Shown: positions 10,792 to 24,950 of the stretch, in pieces
How the letters are laid out: each line of letters starts with the position of its first letter
Numbering within the stretch: the stretch's first letter is position 1
Origin: Cyanoderma ruficeps
Taxonomy: Eukaryota; Chordata; Aves; Passeriformes; Timaliidae
Direction of reading: 5' to 3'
DNA length: 64,000 nt
Assembly: GCA_008694505.1 (NCBI GenBank)
Contig: VZDJ01000623.1
Location: 5,576,442-5,640,441, forward strand
Notes under the pieces: generated by a model
The model's input: the letters and a program-made list of their open reading frames with translations, nothing else
Told to the model about the DNA's origin: nothing
The model's database searches: none
Made by a program: the position numbers and the translations under genes

Positions 10792-13700
10792 TCGGCACAG
10801 GCGGTGGCACCGCCCGGCGCTCCCGGCTGCCGCCTCTGTCCTACGGGATGCACGGGAACATCCCTGCCCTGCCGCAGCTGGCTTCGGAATGGTGGGGAAA
10901 GAGCTTTGGGAAAGTGACTCATGTGAAAAAGAATCAGTCAGATCATCCCTGCATTTTATAGCAGCTTTTCTCTCTTATAATTAATAACTTGTTGAGGTTG
11001 CATCAGTATTCCCCTTTTTATCTTACTGTCACAGTCTTCTGCTGTTCCATTTTCTTCACTTAATGAAGTATTAATTACTTCATTATTGTTTATTTTCAGT
11101 TCCTCTTCGAGTGACAAACCTATCATCTTGTCAACAGGTTGTTTTCCTCAGTTTTGGTTCCTGTGTGTAATTTTGACCCTGACAACTTTCCTCTTCACCC
11201 TGCCAGCTTTCCTCAGGGCCATGTCTCCTATTTCCCTTTTCAGGCCCATCAATACCTGCAGCTGAGCCACCTGCAAGCCTGATTTATGCTGAGCTGCCTC
11301 CTGCCCCAGGCCAGAGATGGTGAAGTGTCCCGCACCCATACTGCCATGGCCCATCTGAGCACCCCCGCCTGTGGGAAATAGTAAAGGTGAGAAGACTTTC
11401 AGAAGCTGTGAAAGCAGAACTGGGCATAGATGAAAGCTTTGAATTAAGACCTTGGAACAGATGAGACTTATTAGGACAAGACCTGCCCTCTCTGAGCCAT
11501 CCATGGTCCCTCAGGTGAGTGTCTGTCCCTTCAGCTGCCACTTTTCTAATTGCCCCTGAGCTGTTTCACTGGTTTGAGAGACACCTGGAGCCACCCTGCA
11601 GCCACACCAGCCCTAACTTGTGGCTGCTCTATAGTGTAACCAGCAGCACCAGAATCCCATCCACCCCCCAGCACTCTCCCAGCATCTCTGCCCCACCCCA
11701 ACAACTCTTTTCTGGCTGAACTTTTGGATGCAGACAACATACATTCAAGCAGCATGTATACAAAGTAGCTCCTTAAAGAAATGCTGTGATGTCAGTCAGC
11801 TCCAGCACCTCACATTAATCTGATGAGACTGTGTAAATCATAGAGGACATGTTGGGTTTTGCTATACAGAGCACACAATGCCATGTGTGTTTTTAAGTAG
11901 AAGTGTATTTCTGCCTCTTAACTGATGAAAACAGTACTACAGATGCTGCTGGATAACAGGTAAATATTGTAATGTTAGAAATTATTACTCTGTACTTGAA
12001 CAGGTCCTTAACTCCATGGCTTGCAGGACAAGACAGACAGCAGCTCCATGTTGAAGGTCACCTGGTGGAGACAGGCAGGTGAGCACAGACTGGTACACAG
12101 AATCAGATTTGTAACTTTTAACTTCATGGATCTTAACAAGCATGACTCCATGATGACTTTCTCCTAAGCTAGAATAAACAAAATAAGAACGGGAAGCTTG
12201 ATTTAAAAATAGGACCCTGATCTGCACAGAATTTTCCTTTAGTGGCAGGCTTACAAGGCCTCAGGAAATATCCAGATGCATGACTTCTTCTAACGGATGA
12301 CAAAGCCTTTGGTGTCCCTTATTACTTGGAACTAATTCTGAGATTGTTAAGTATGTGTTTAAGTATGCAAGATGCATTCTACCCCACGCAGCTAAAAAAA
12401 TAAATAACTGCCACCATACTCCTAGGGTTTTTTTAGATCTTGTATCCAAGTCTTCTTTCTAATTTCCATATTTATTTCTTAGTAGTTGCACTGGTATGAT
12501 GCATCAGTCTAGCAACAGGGTGTGTGGGTTAATTCCTACCAGAGTGACACTAAAGCTACAAAGTAGCTATTCCTGTACTCTCGTCATCTGAAATTTCTCC
12601 TATTTTATAAAACGTACCACAGGAGTAAAAAAAAAATTAAATTTTAAAAAGACCAGCACTGACAATACAGTTAATTTTTTACTCATTTGAAACAGAAGTA
12701 GATTTAGGCAGGTAGAATATGTGCACTACATAGGAAAATCTTGCCAATTTCAGCACTTGAGTCTTCCTAACGACTTCCAGTTAAGAACGAAACTAACAAA
12801 ACCTAAAATTATATACAAAAAGTCTTGGCACACACACACACACAAAAAAAAAAGGAACAAAAAGAACACCTACATTTTGAAATGTTTTTACTCAGCTAAA
12901 TGAACCTGACTGTCATGGAAAATGTCCCATTTTTGGGGCTGGTAGATGCTGTCCGTACAGCTGGTAATGTTGTCTGTACCGTTTAGCATTAAACAAATCG
13001 GCTTTGAGTAAAATTACTTTGAGAAAGGATGGTTATAAGAAATTGTTCCTAGTTTGTGCTCAGAAATCTACAGTAGACCTCCCATGGTCAGACTAGATTT
13101 GGTAAGTCAAATGATTCCTTCAATGGTGTCAGAAAAAACAAATCATATCAGAAATTCTGTCATAGAGGGGATGTAAAATCTGAGATACTGATTGGAATGA
13201 AGGGCTGCTAATGCTGTAGGGCACAGCTACCCCTGGATGTAATTGCTCTCATTTCTTACTAAATAGTCACTAACCAACCTGAGGCAGCATTGGCTGAGTA
13301 AAAAATGATGTTCCCTTACAAGGTGTGCTTGTCAGAAATAGTCAGAAACAGACTTTTATCAGATTTTTCCAATTATTCAATGTGAGTTTAAGTTAAAAAA
13401 TATGTAAATTGGGACTTAACATATAAATAAATCTCCAAGTTATTTGATTAAAATCATTGAATGATTTTAGAAAGAACACTTTTGGTATGTGACACTGTTG
13501 CTGATATTAGCTAATAGAAATAAATCCTCAGCAGTACAGATTAGGATACTGGTTTAGATCAATGTTTAGTTCTTAAAAATAATGATTAGCTACAAAAACT
13601 CCATAATATGACCATAACATTATTGATAACCACAATAGTCAGTATTTCATGTCTGACTTATGTATCAATGAAGCCACTTTGAATTTCTAGCTGCTGCACG

Positions 13701-16700
13701 GCCACACCACATGGGTATTTTTGCCTACTGATACACCAAAATAATGTAATTTCTTGCACTGGGTAAATAAAGAAGCAATGATCTGATATCAAGATGAGTT
13801 TTTAGCCTTTAGCTTGTGGGAGAAGGAAGTGGATTATTGGTTAACACAACCTAGAAGAGGAGATCTTTATATTCCACAGTTTAAAAAAGTGTAAATTCTG
13901 ATGATGTATGTGGGTTTTTTAAATGAAGTTTCCCCAATTTAGGAGCTATAGTTTCAGTTTGGAGAAACCTTTGAAGTCAAATTAAAGCAGCTAACCCTAT
14001 AAGCAGTTTTTATTTTAAATAAGAGAGGTGAAAAATTCACTCCTGAATAAGTGGAGTAAATAGTTTCATTTAGAGAGATATCAGGAAATAATAAATATTA
14101 TCTGTAGAATGAAGGAATGCTCAACAACAAAGTCCTGTCAGCCCTGTAGAGATGAAGTAAACTTCTTAAAAACACATTAATTTTGGATTTTCAATGGAAA
14201 ATGGAAAAAAAAAAAAACCTAGGTGGATAAATAAAAATATAATAAGAACTGTAGCTTTTATATTGGAACACATTAAAAAGAATATTAAAAACTTGGGTCA
14301 GCTGTCCTCAGAATGAATTAATTCAGTGTTCAAAGATATATATGATAGGATAGCAGGAGTGAAAATAAAGTAGTAGTTCTTTGAGGCACATATGAAAAAG
14401 ACAAGAGACAACATACATGCTACAGCAGGCACGTGTATCACAAAATTATTTTTTTAACGTGTGGTCAGAAATTGGAACAGTTCTCCTATAAAGATTTCAT
14501 AATTTTCATCCATGAAGGTACATTGAACTCTACTGGACAAAGCCCTCAGCAATCCTTGATTTTGAACTTAGCTGTGCTCTTACTTGGACCTGGTACTGAT
14601 GACTTCCAAAGGTGTATTACAACTTCAATTAATCTCTAATTCTGTGATATTTCTTAAATAAGGTAATTGGTCATCTATACTTATTACATGTGATTGATTT
14701 AATTTTCCTGGATATATCAGACTTAAAGGGAGTGACATCAGAAGTTCTTTAAATGTGGTATTTGAACTATAATTTGGTTTATACATGTGAAGTTCCAGGG
14801 CAAAGTGGAAATGAAGTGTCTGTACAGTGTTCCTAGGCTCATAATAATGAGTGGCCTCATTCAACTGTGGAAGGTTTAGGGAGAATTATTTCGAGCTAAA
14901 CTTAGATGGCATCATCTTTGTATTATCAGCATTTTTCCCTCTCTAAGAGAGACATAATATGCATCAAGATCTTCTGCAGTTTCTGGCTTGATCTTTATTT
15001 TGTAGATTTGAGAGGCACCCCATGCATTTAAGTATTTTTCTTAATGGTTTTCTTGTTGTGCTGTCAGATTTATTGGCTCCTTCACAACTTGTATTATTTT
15101 AGGTTTTAATGATGGAGATTCCAAGTTTTGCTGTTTGTTTATTTTTGCTTGCTTCTTCATTTTTTTTGTTTACAAAGCTGGAGCCTCCTTATGTTTTGTC
15201 TGTATGGCTGTCTCCATCTGATATCATCTCCACAGCATCAGGAATAAATCTACAAGTGGAGTTTATTAGCCACCAATATCTTGAATATTTGATTGTTGCA
15301 AACAGTTTAGCTCTGATGAATCCTTACCATAGTACACTTAATTAGATGCTTTTATGTTTTTCTGATATTATTTTATAACAAGGCACTTTTACCATTTACT
15401 TATTTGTAATCAGGTAACTTGCTTCTAAGATTTTGATCAAGCAATATTTCAGCAATTTCTATATCAGTTTTCAGGGTGCTGATCCATTATGTAGTAGTAC
15501 CAAGTAGAGATCTGACTTTTCAGGTTTTTTTAAATGTCCTTTCAATGCTTTTAACATCATTTCACACAAAACCATAGAAGGTGAATGCCAGAAATCCAAA
15601 ACAACATGGTTACAACCACAGTCTTTTGAAAATGACTTAAACTTGGAATAGTCAACCTGTAAGTCATATCACTGCTGCAGTGGGTATGTCACATCTACAG
15701 AACTGTAGATGCATATCAGGGTTAAAATTTGGCAGTTACATTCTTTAATGATGTTATGTATGGAGAGCATTTTGGCAGGTTTGAAAAATAGATACATACT
15801 GTGCCATTATTTCCAGTATTATTTTCAAACACATGTCAACAGCAAAGGGGTGAACTGCTTATTTTGTGCCTCTTCAACTATTTTATGGGCAGTGTCTCTC
15901 TTTTTGACAATATTATATGCTGATGATTTGCCTTAATATTTGTGGACCAGAAGGATTATTCCTTTTCGCAGGGCACACTTGCTGAAAGAGACACAGCTCA
16001 CAGTTATGTCGTCTGGCTACCTTTGAGCCAGTAACCCAGAGCCCTTTAGAACTGCCTAAGAAAAACAAACATCCAGGGCATGATTCATCTAACCTATTTT
16101 AGACAGCTACTTCAGGAGATGAATGTTCCTGAGAACATTTGTGCTTTCCACTGAACATAGAGAGGGATTAAACAATTAACTCATGGGAAGACCTAATGAT
16201 CTTGCTGTGGATAATTGAGTTTGGTCTGATGAATCCTGATGTTAACCTCCTGATTTTAGACCTGAAAATAATAGTTTTACTATCTTATTTCTATTGTTGT
16301 TGTTGTTTTTTGTTATTAATAACATCATCATTATCATTGCTATTATTGTTTTTACTGAATTTATATTTAAGGCAAGATATTAAAATACAGAGGCTCAGAA
16401 TTGTCATCTCAACGATACATTCATGTGTTTACCTGCCTATAAACTCTAAAATGAGGTATCATTCTCAGCCTAATATGCTGAAGTCACAATGTTCAAGCAC
16501 CCTCCTGGTTGCACATTTTTATATGCTTGGTTCTGGGTTTTTTGATGCAACTTGGAAGAAGAATTTGAAGATGACTTAGCTTTTGTGAATTTTCAGTGTA
16601 ATTTCTAAGCCGACTGCGTAAATTTCAGTAAGTTTCTTTTTGCTCTAGTATATGTTTGAAGTACTATCTAGGTAGAAAGAACAGTAGGGGACTTCTGAGA

Positions 16701-17734
16701 CAGAAGACAATTTGCAATACTGTGAATTTTATATTTAATATGCTATGATAAATGTTAATTTTATCTTTATTTTTTACAATATTTTATTATTGAGCCCTCA
16801 TTGACAGAACTATTTACAAATAATGGTATTCTGTAACTTTGAATTGTATGAAATAGAAATGCATTAATTTTCTGAATTCAACATAACCTTGAGTATCCTC
16901 TTTCCTCTCAGAAATTACTCCTTTCAGGGAATAAAAGATTCTCATAAGAACATTTTTAGTCATGATTATTACCTCAAGGCACATTTGCATGGATGCAAAG
17001 TCTTATGCAAACAATACAGTACTCAAGATCTATGAAAGATAATGTTTATAGCTAATAGTTAATATAGTTAATCAATATATAATACAGTTCATAAATCTTT
17101 GAAGTCTTCTTTCAGGTCATATAAAAATTGTTTTCCAGTTCAAATGAAGAACTAAAAGGGTATAGAAGTATATTTTATTAATTTCAAAATGAAGCTATGT
17201 GAAGAGAATAAATATTGCCTGGTAATGATACTGCAGCTCTAGGTAGCTGAGCATTGCTTTAGGTTGTGAGAAGCAATGTGGAACTACAGGACCTTGTTCT
17301 CTGAGACTGCCAAACTTAATCTCCATTTTCTTCTGTTTGCTTCAGAAAAGGGTACTTGTCATAGTAACATAAAAATAAAACAAACAAGATTAAGTCTCCT
17401 TTCTGTGAAGAAATAGTTAAAAGCTTTCATTAATTTCATAAAAGCCTTTGTTTACCCACCAGAGTAGGAAGCATTTCAGATTCAGCTCAGGTTGATAGGC
17501 ACCTGAGTGGCAGGTTAACATAAAGGTCAAAGCCATTTCGTAAGGCATTCAAGAATTTCTGTCTTTCGTTTAAATATCATTTAAACATTTATCTTTTAGA
17601 TATAAGAACAATTAAGCAATTTGAGATCATTATCACAGGTTGTTGTTATCATTAGGTAAAAAGATTTGTCCTCTAAAATATTTGTTGCACATTAAGTAGA
17701 TGCTTCTGTGTGCAGTTTAGAAATCAAAAAGTTT

Positions 17735-17800
17735 CATTGGTTTGGGAGGCACAAAATAACAGACTAGATGATCATACTGATCCTTCAATTTCTTAAATAT
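17735..17800 (+). repeat. Possible faded CR1 3'-end fragment
   Basis: The text CAGACTAGATGATCATACTGATCCTTCAATTTCTTA resembles the CR1 3' 'GACTAGATGATC...CCTTCCAA...TTCT' terminus with heavy mutation. It could be chance. Confidence 0.3.
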
Positions 17801-18059
17801 ATTTATCTGCTTCTAATTAATAGACTAATATAAGACTAGTTTAACAAAAATAAATAGATTAGTTTATCAGACATAGTTAGTCAGAAACATGCTGATGGGT
17901 TCCTTCTGGAAGTGAAAAATCAGACTTTGGGTCTAGTATAGTTAGACACTTCTGTAAATTCGCTCTGTCATCAAAATCACATTAATTTATTTTTTGACAA
18001 TAAAAATATTAAATAAAGCAGCAAAAGACCACCTAGAATTTCCTCCTACCTGTAAGGTG

Positions 18060-18122
18060 ATATATATTCTTTAATATATAAAAATACATAAACATATATA
18101 TATATATATATAAATATATAAA
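18060..18122. repeat. (TA)n microsatellite with flanking AT-rich sequence
   Basis: A run of about ten TA dinucleotides at 18095-18112 within a longer TATAAA-like AT tract. It is probably length-polymorphic. Confidence 0.9.
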
Positions 18123-21100
18123 ATCCTTTTACTTCTAAGTTTTTTTGGTTTAATGGATTTAGGTGATGACAGCATTACTATTTGAATTGTAGGTGCCTCA
18201 ATCCTCCTTGGAAGCATATTTCAGATCTAACAGACTGCAATTCTTTTTTTTATACAGCTGAACATCTTGTCAATGCAAGAAAAACCTCTGACAAATATTT
18301 GAACAAAAATATGACTGTATGCAATTTTCAGTGGAATATACAGATAGCCTAGGCTCATGTACTGTGCTATATTTCTTAGATTTACCTGTTTATTTGGGGG
18401 GAAATCTAGGCTTTTTCACACAGTGCTCCCATGAACTATGTGGCCTCACTCTCAAAGAAGAAAATAAAGTCTGAAATTTTGCAGGAGCCAGAGCTACAGA
18501 AACTCTGGTGCTGCTTTATGCAAATGTTATAAAATGGCTTCTGGTGAAGGTAATCATGAAGCTAAGTTTGGTGTTAGACATTTCACTTACTACTCTCTTG
18601 CAGTCTTCAAGAAAAAGGTAAGTGACAGTGCTGAAAAGGATGTGCTGGATAAAAGATCCAGTGTTGAGAGAACAAACATTCTCATCTAGCGCTTTGATTC
18701 TGTGAGCACAGACACTGTGGTTTGGGTTTTCTTTAGAGGAAATTTCATTTCACTGTTTTCCTGTTTTGGGGCATATTTTCTAGGATATTATACCGCACAT
18801 AAGCATTTGGGCTGTGGTTAATGTTTGTCACAAACCTTCAGTACTATGAGAGGATCTGACAGCAAACGAGAGCACTGTAAATTAATCTGAGGTGTATTCT
18901 CTACTTCTTTTCAGCCATCTCTCTGAACCTAAGGCAAACAGATGGCTGAGGATTTCTCTGAAAGATTAAGTGCTTTGATATGAACATCTCTCAGGATGTA
19001 ATTTACATGCTACTTGAAGCCTGACTTTTTTATGTTGATTGGCTTTTTCTTCCCAAAAATATTAAAGCATAACGGAACAAAAGCCATAAAAATATAAGAA
19101 TAACAATTACATCACAAGCTGCTTGTTTTAATGTGACATTAAGTTTATTTACTTATTATTCAAGTACTCATTATAGTTCCTCCTAGTATATTTTTCATCA
19201 ATTCAAAGAAATAATATAATATGATTCCTTAATTTTTAATGTACCTAACTATGTTTATATGGGTTATAAAAGCCTCAGGGATAGCAGTAGGCTGTTGGTA
19301 GATTATGTTCTTCGTGGCTACTTTCCAGCTGATCAGAGCTGCTGATTGCAGCAATAATGTAAGTTGACTTCCATGACCCTGTATTTTTCTCAGTATAGCT
19401 ACAGATACAAGGGGTAACAGAAGTTGCATAGTCTCTCCTGGAGCATTACCAGAGAGGAGTCTTCCCTGATAACACAAAGGGAAGACAGAGAGACTGGAGG
19501 CTGGTTTTTTTCTGTGAAAAGGGAATGGTGAGATATTCTCTTTCCTTTTCTAGAGGATAATTAGATTAGTAAGGCGCTATTTTTCTTTGATAAGGTAAAA
19601 GCCTTTCCAAAGATTGATTTACTCATCCAAATGTAATTCTTTGAATATGCTGAATCTAAAATTTGGCTTAGTGTGTTGATTTTGATAGCATAAATCGGTA
19701 TTTAAGTGACTAAAATATGTATGATTTAACACCTTTGAAGTTGTTCCTGAGGTGGGATGTCCGGTAAGAACTCAGAATCACAGAAATGGTCTGTACTTTA
19801 ATCAGTTCTGCTGTTCACTCAGTAATGCTTGGGACAAGCTTACCTGTCATACTGTATCATCTTTTGTCTTTCCTTCACAAAAACATTTATTCTCTCCTGC
19901 AGAACTTACTGCTAAACACAAGTATTTACTAAGGATCTTCCTGCGTGGCTGGACTTAGCACAGAAAAACCATCATGAGAAAACATTTCACAGTTAGGGTA
20001 TTCAACAAACCTCCAGTGGCATTTTCTATTTTTATTTTTAAACAGCCCATGTTTCTTCCACTTTGGAATAAAATAAACATCAGGGATAAACTATCTACAT
20101 TGAAAAGTGGACAACACTCTGCAGGTTGTTCTGATTTATGTGGTAGTAAAATGTTTGACTTATCACGATTGTGTTATTGACGTGTGTAACCTGTGATCCA
20201 CTATAACCTCAAATCTTGGTCTGCTCCCTGCCTGGTCGATCTTCACCCTGAGTTTCATTGCCTGAATGGGCTTGCTCAAATAAGTAAACTGCATTATTTA
20301 CCTACAGAATTCTATAACTATCAAGATTTTTTTTAACTTTTCAATGTAATAAAGTTAGACTTCAATATTTACCTGCAGTATATTCATAGTTTTTCCCCTA
20401 GATCAAATTAATCAAACTTATAATAAGAAAACAATGAAATCTAACAAGCTTTTTTCCATAATCTCAAGAGAGGTTTTCATCCAGTATGGCTTGATATGCT
20501 TTTCATTATTTGCCAAAGAAGTACATATAACTGTTCTGCAGCCATGACTATCTAGTTTTATATTCAACTGTAGCTCTTTCATTTGTGTTGTTTTTGTTCC
20601 TACTTTATGAGCTTTAATGGACCCAAAATTCTTCCCCCCAGCTTCAAAGTCTACTACTGTAATAGAAGGCAATTACACTGGTCTGACGTATGCCAGATTC
20701 TACTTGGTCTTCTTATTTCATTATTTCCCAGGTCATTTAAATACTTTGATTATCGCTCCAGTGTTTTTCTGATTACCAAAAGAAGATTCAAGAACCAGAA
20801 TAATAGGAAAACAGGCAAAAATTGGAGTGACTTGCAGAAGATTTACTGAATAAACTTGACTGTAGAGAAATTCAGAGGTACTCAAGAACTCTGATTGTTC
20901 AGCCATCTAAATTTTCCAAGTAGACAGGTGGAAGCTGAGGCATTTGCATGTGGAAAAGATTTTTCTCAAAGACTTGTTAGTGCCAAAAAAAAGGTTTTAT
21001 TCTGGTTTCATTTACACCAGTACTTTAGTGAAATAAACAGAGAAAAGCATATAAAAATGAAGTCTATGCTGTCATTATCAAGTGTGACCAAATTCCATTT

Positions 21101-21568
21101 TGTCTTGTACATCTGCAATTATGGTCCTATTGAAAATAACTGTAAAATAACATAAAGAAGGTCTTTTTATAAAAATTATTTATTGGTGATCTCCTGGATT
21201 TACATTTTGCATGATTTTTTGTTCATAAGTTAAATTTTTAATAAGTATATATTCTTCTTCACAGGTACAGATGATGGTACTTAGAATATCTTGGAAAGGG
21301 GGTGGGAGATTTTGTGGGGGTGGAAGAGCTGTAGACAAAACATTGTTCTGCATTAATTTTGATAATCATGTCTTCCCAAATGCTCATGATGATTTTATCT
21401 TGCAAAAATTCAGCTGAGAAGTTAACTTTCCTGTTGAAGCAGAGTAGCTTTTAGTAATGAGATTATTCTCCCTGTTCTTTGGCTATGCTAAGCCCAAACA
21501 ATGCATTCAACTTTGATTCTAAGCCATTATTGTCAAAACAATGTCATCACCAGGAGAGAGAGAGAGGA

Positions 21569-22015
21569 TGGAATCACACACAGAATCACAAGTCCAACCC
21601 AGCCCTAACACCTCAACTAAACCAGGGCATCAAGTGCCACATCCAGTCTTTCTTTAAATACATCCAGGGATAGTGACTCCACCACCTCTCTGAGCAGACA
21701 ATTCCAGTACTTTTATCACCTTTTCTGTAAAAAACTTTTTCCTAATATTGAACCTGTATTTCCCTTGGTGCAGCTTGAGACTGTGTCCTCTCATTCTGTC
21801 AGCTGCTGGAGAAAGAGACCAACCCCCACCTGACCACAGACACCTTTCAGGGAGTTGTAGACAGTGATAAGGTCACCCCTGAGTCTCTTTTCTCCAGGCT
21901 AAACACACCCAGATCCCTCAGTTGTTTCTCACAGGGTTTGTGTTCCAAGCCCCTCAACAACCTTGTTGCCTCCTCTGGACATGCTCAAACATCTCAAAGT
22001 CCTTCCCACACTGAG
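21569..22015 (-). mobile_element. CR1 LINE 3' fragment
   Basis: Read on the minus strand this is the 3' part of a CR1 element. The left edge (GGAATCACACACAGAATCACAA) is the complement of the terminal octamers. The following text, such as CCACCTCTCTGAGCAGACAATTCCAG and GTCTCTTTTCTCCAGGCTAAACA, is the complement of the usual CR1 3' region. It is 5'-truncated and has no coding capacity. It appears less mutated than the fragment at 24782, so perhaps a younger subfamily. Confidence 0.88.
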
Positions 22016-24781
22016 GAAATGTAGTTTGGAAATTAAAATTTAGGTGAAAATATCTTGCTACAGTAATTCCTTCAGGCTTCTCTCGGCTGTCCCAGTTTCA
22101 TCCTATCTGAAAAATGATGTATCATCACCTTGGCAAAGATTTAAGATGCTGTGTTCCCAAAAATGAATGTAGCATTTGCATTCATTTTGCCTGTTGCTCT
22201 AGGTTTGCTTTTTTTAATTTTAAATCTTTTTCTTTACTTCTGATAGCTCCATTCCTTATTCTTCATCATAAGCAATAATGAATGTATTCATATCTTCTTT
22301 TCCATAAACAAAGAAGTGTGTAACAACATTATCTGTGCATAAATGGTTCAAAGGTGCTGAAATTCATGCCAGATGCTTCACTGACTCAGTACCAAATGGT
22401 GAAATGTCTGAAAGCTTAAGAAGATATTCATTTTTCTGCTGGAAATGTCTTTTGACAAAGGCCTTTTTCTGTTAAGAAACATCATTGATCGCAGTTCCTC
22501 AATATGCAGAATCAACAAGCTGAGCAGTCAGCTCACAAAAGAGAGAAATTTTCTTCTGCTGCTTGTATTAAAGCATGATTTTATAACAGTCAATTTTTGA
22601 GAGAAATTTAAATAAGATACCATTCAGAAAAAGATTCTTAAGAAAATTTTGTTAATATGTTGTTTGTTGGGGGGTTTTCAGCTTTAAAGGCAAGTGTTAG
22701 TTTGGACTCTGTGATTGTTCTTATTCCTTACAGTTTGATGAAAGACAAAATCAGTTTTCATTTGGAAAGGTAAAAGGATGAGAAAGTTGCTAAATAATGA
22801 GTCAAAAGGCATTTAGGCATCTTTCAGTCTGGTCGGAGGTTTGGTAAGTGCCTAAACCTCACACCTGTGCCTCATCTGACTCATTTTTATTTCACTTTCT
22901 ACAAGATGGTGACTTATTTCAACCAAATTAATTCAGTAAATAGAGAAGAATTGTGAATTGTAAAACTAATAACCATTCTTTTCCTTGTCTCATCTGGTTT
23001 ACCCTCTGATATATGAAACACACTCATATTTCGAATGGACTCATGTTCTGAGACGCAACATTGAATATCACATTGAAGATAATTTTTATTATCCAACATA
23101 CTGATTGTTTAAGCTGTTTTAGTGTACATTAGGACACCTGGATAGTTGAGGCTGACTTCTATTTAATCACTAGTGGTGAGCTCCAAACTGTCTTGATTTC
23201 AATGCATTTTCATTTCTAGAATTTTTCAACATGTGAAACTGATCACTAAAGCAAAAAATGTGGGTACCCACAGAAGTTACTGTACATTCTACATTAAAAA
23301 AAGAACTTATAATTTGTAATTTTTAGTCCATTTATTCTGTAGATAATATTGTCAGTTGCCTTGCTAAAAGGAGGAAACAAAATTGGTAGAGTCCTATTTC
23401 TAAGCACTTCTACCACTTAGCTGTGAGGCACTACCACAATGATGTATTGTTCAGAATGTCAGGAACTGCAGATCAAACAAAAGTTTTCCCGGTATTGACA
23501 TATTTTCTTGTAAAATTTAATGAAAATGTAATCCTCTGAATTAACAGCTTGATACAAAAGTCATTAAAATAGATGGAAGCATATCCATTAATTTAACAAG
23601 TCTTTAGAGCAAGCATTTAAGTAGCTTTTAATGCTTTTCACTCCAGCCTGATGAGTGTTATCTTTGTTATACAGACAATGTTGTGAAGTCATGGAAAAGT
23701 TAAATGTTGATTCCAAGGCCACAAAAATGAGACGCTTGAAAACCCAAAACCATAAATATCAATAGTTTTCTGTCTGTACTTCATATTTAAGTTATTTTTT
23801 ATCTAAGTAAATGAATTTTTAAGGATAAAATTTTAAAATAGGCAATATATATTAAAATATTTCTTGATCTTATATCATAAAAATTACCATTTGAACACTT
23901 TTTACTTACAACAAAGAATCTATGTGGTTCTAGAGAGACTATAGTAAAAAACTGTTAAATAATATTATGCATCAAAGTGAATAAGCAGCCTGTGCAGGAA
24001 CTATGTGTATATTGATTAAAAAAAAAAGGTTTGCAGTGGTTCTTACTGATAACCAAAATAATAATTTCTTAGTTTTTTTCTTAGTTCTCTTTGAGATGCT
24101 GGTGGAGGTAATGGGAACATTTTCAGTGGTATTTTGACTGAATTGCTTAGGTTAATTGATAAACCACAGAGGCATGCAAATAACATAATATCAACATAAA
24201 AATTAGCATCCAAAGTTAAACATACAAAGAAGAGAGAGAGAAGAGAGGAGAAAGGCAATATGGAAGCCAAGCACCACAATGCAGTGGCAAAAGAAAGAAT
24301 TGTGCAAAACTGATGAAAAACAACACAGGAAGATTAGAAATAATGAACCAGTGAGTATTTAGCAAGGAATCATCTAAGCAAACAGTTGTAATGGACTTAG
24401 ATAAAAATTACACATGAATTTACACAGGAATTAAATGCACTAATAATTTATGTGCTTCTTAAAATTTTCCAAATATGCCCCTGTAAGTTATCAGTGCAGT
24501 ATTAGCTATTATTGCAAGGTGATACTGAAGTTTTGGAAGGAAAAAAAAAATCCTTTCTCCCATGTGCTGCAGCACAGCTTCTGTTGTGGGGCTTTCATTC
24601 AATCTAATGTGAACACGAACACTCCTTAAAGCAAGGGAGGAAGAAGAGGCCTCTTCCCATTCCTCATCACTGCTCAAGCCAAGCCTCCATGGGCAGAGCC
24701 ATTGTGGGTGTCAGAGGAAGGAAGAGGGTCAGGCATCACCAAATGGAGTTGACCTCAGGGGGCCAGAATACTAACCCTGGC
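22016..24781. other. Intergenic DNA, nothing recognised
   Basis: AT-rich spacer between two minus-strand CR1 pieces. No coding, RNA or structured repeat signal seen. Confidence 0.6.
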
Positions 24782-24950
24782 AATCACAGAATTAATGAAT
24801 CATTGAATGGTTTGAGTTGGGAGTGACTTTAAGATCATCTAGTTCCCTTTCCATGGGCAGGGGCACTTTCCACTAAAACAGATTGCTCCAAGCACCATTC
24901 GACCTGGCTTTGAACACTTCCAGGGATGGGGCATTCATAACTTCGACCAG
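24782..24950 (-). repeat. CR1 LINE 3'-end fragment
   Basis: GAATCATTGAATGGTTTGAGTTGGGAG, then GATCATCTAGTTCCCTTTCCATGGGCAGGG, then AACACTTCCAGGGATGGGGCATTCATAACTTC: the complement of a CR1 3' terminus, about 170 bases. Minus orientation, 5'-truncated. Confidence 0.9.

Larger units (their letters stand above)
10560..10925. promoter_or_regulatory. Candidate distal regulatory element with isolated CpG-rich patch
   Basis: Several signals cluster here inside AT-rich, repeat-free intergenic DNA. There is a perfect palindromic GATA pair (10575-10591) next to a CACCTG E-box at 10563-10568. A patch at about 10752-10880 holds roughly 14 CpGs in 125 bases. Inside that patch lies a CTCF-like motif (10778-10791). 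A consensus AP-1 site TGACTCA lies at 10915-10921. CpG retention suggests an unmethylated element such as an enhancer or an unannotated lncRNA promoter. The open frame across the patch (10751-10984) has no ATG start and resembles no protein. Confidence 0.4.
10926..21568. other. Intergenic DNA, almost free of recognisable repeats
   Basis: More than 10 kb without a gene, RNA gene or clear mobile element. It contains a moderately GC-rich unique-looking stretch at about 11150-11730 and several simple tracts: (CA)n at about 12830-12844 followed by poly-A, (TTG)n/(ATT)n at 16298-16352, and (TA)n at 18060-18122. A very faded CR1 3' end may lie at about 17735-17800. Confidence 0.55.

Noticed and set aside
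10751..10984. 77-codon frame across the CpG-rich patch
   Set aside because: The frame opens with GTG, not ATG, and the amino-acid composition just reflects GC content.
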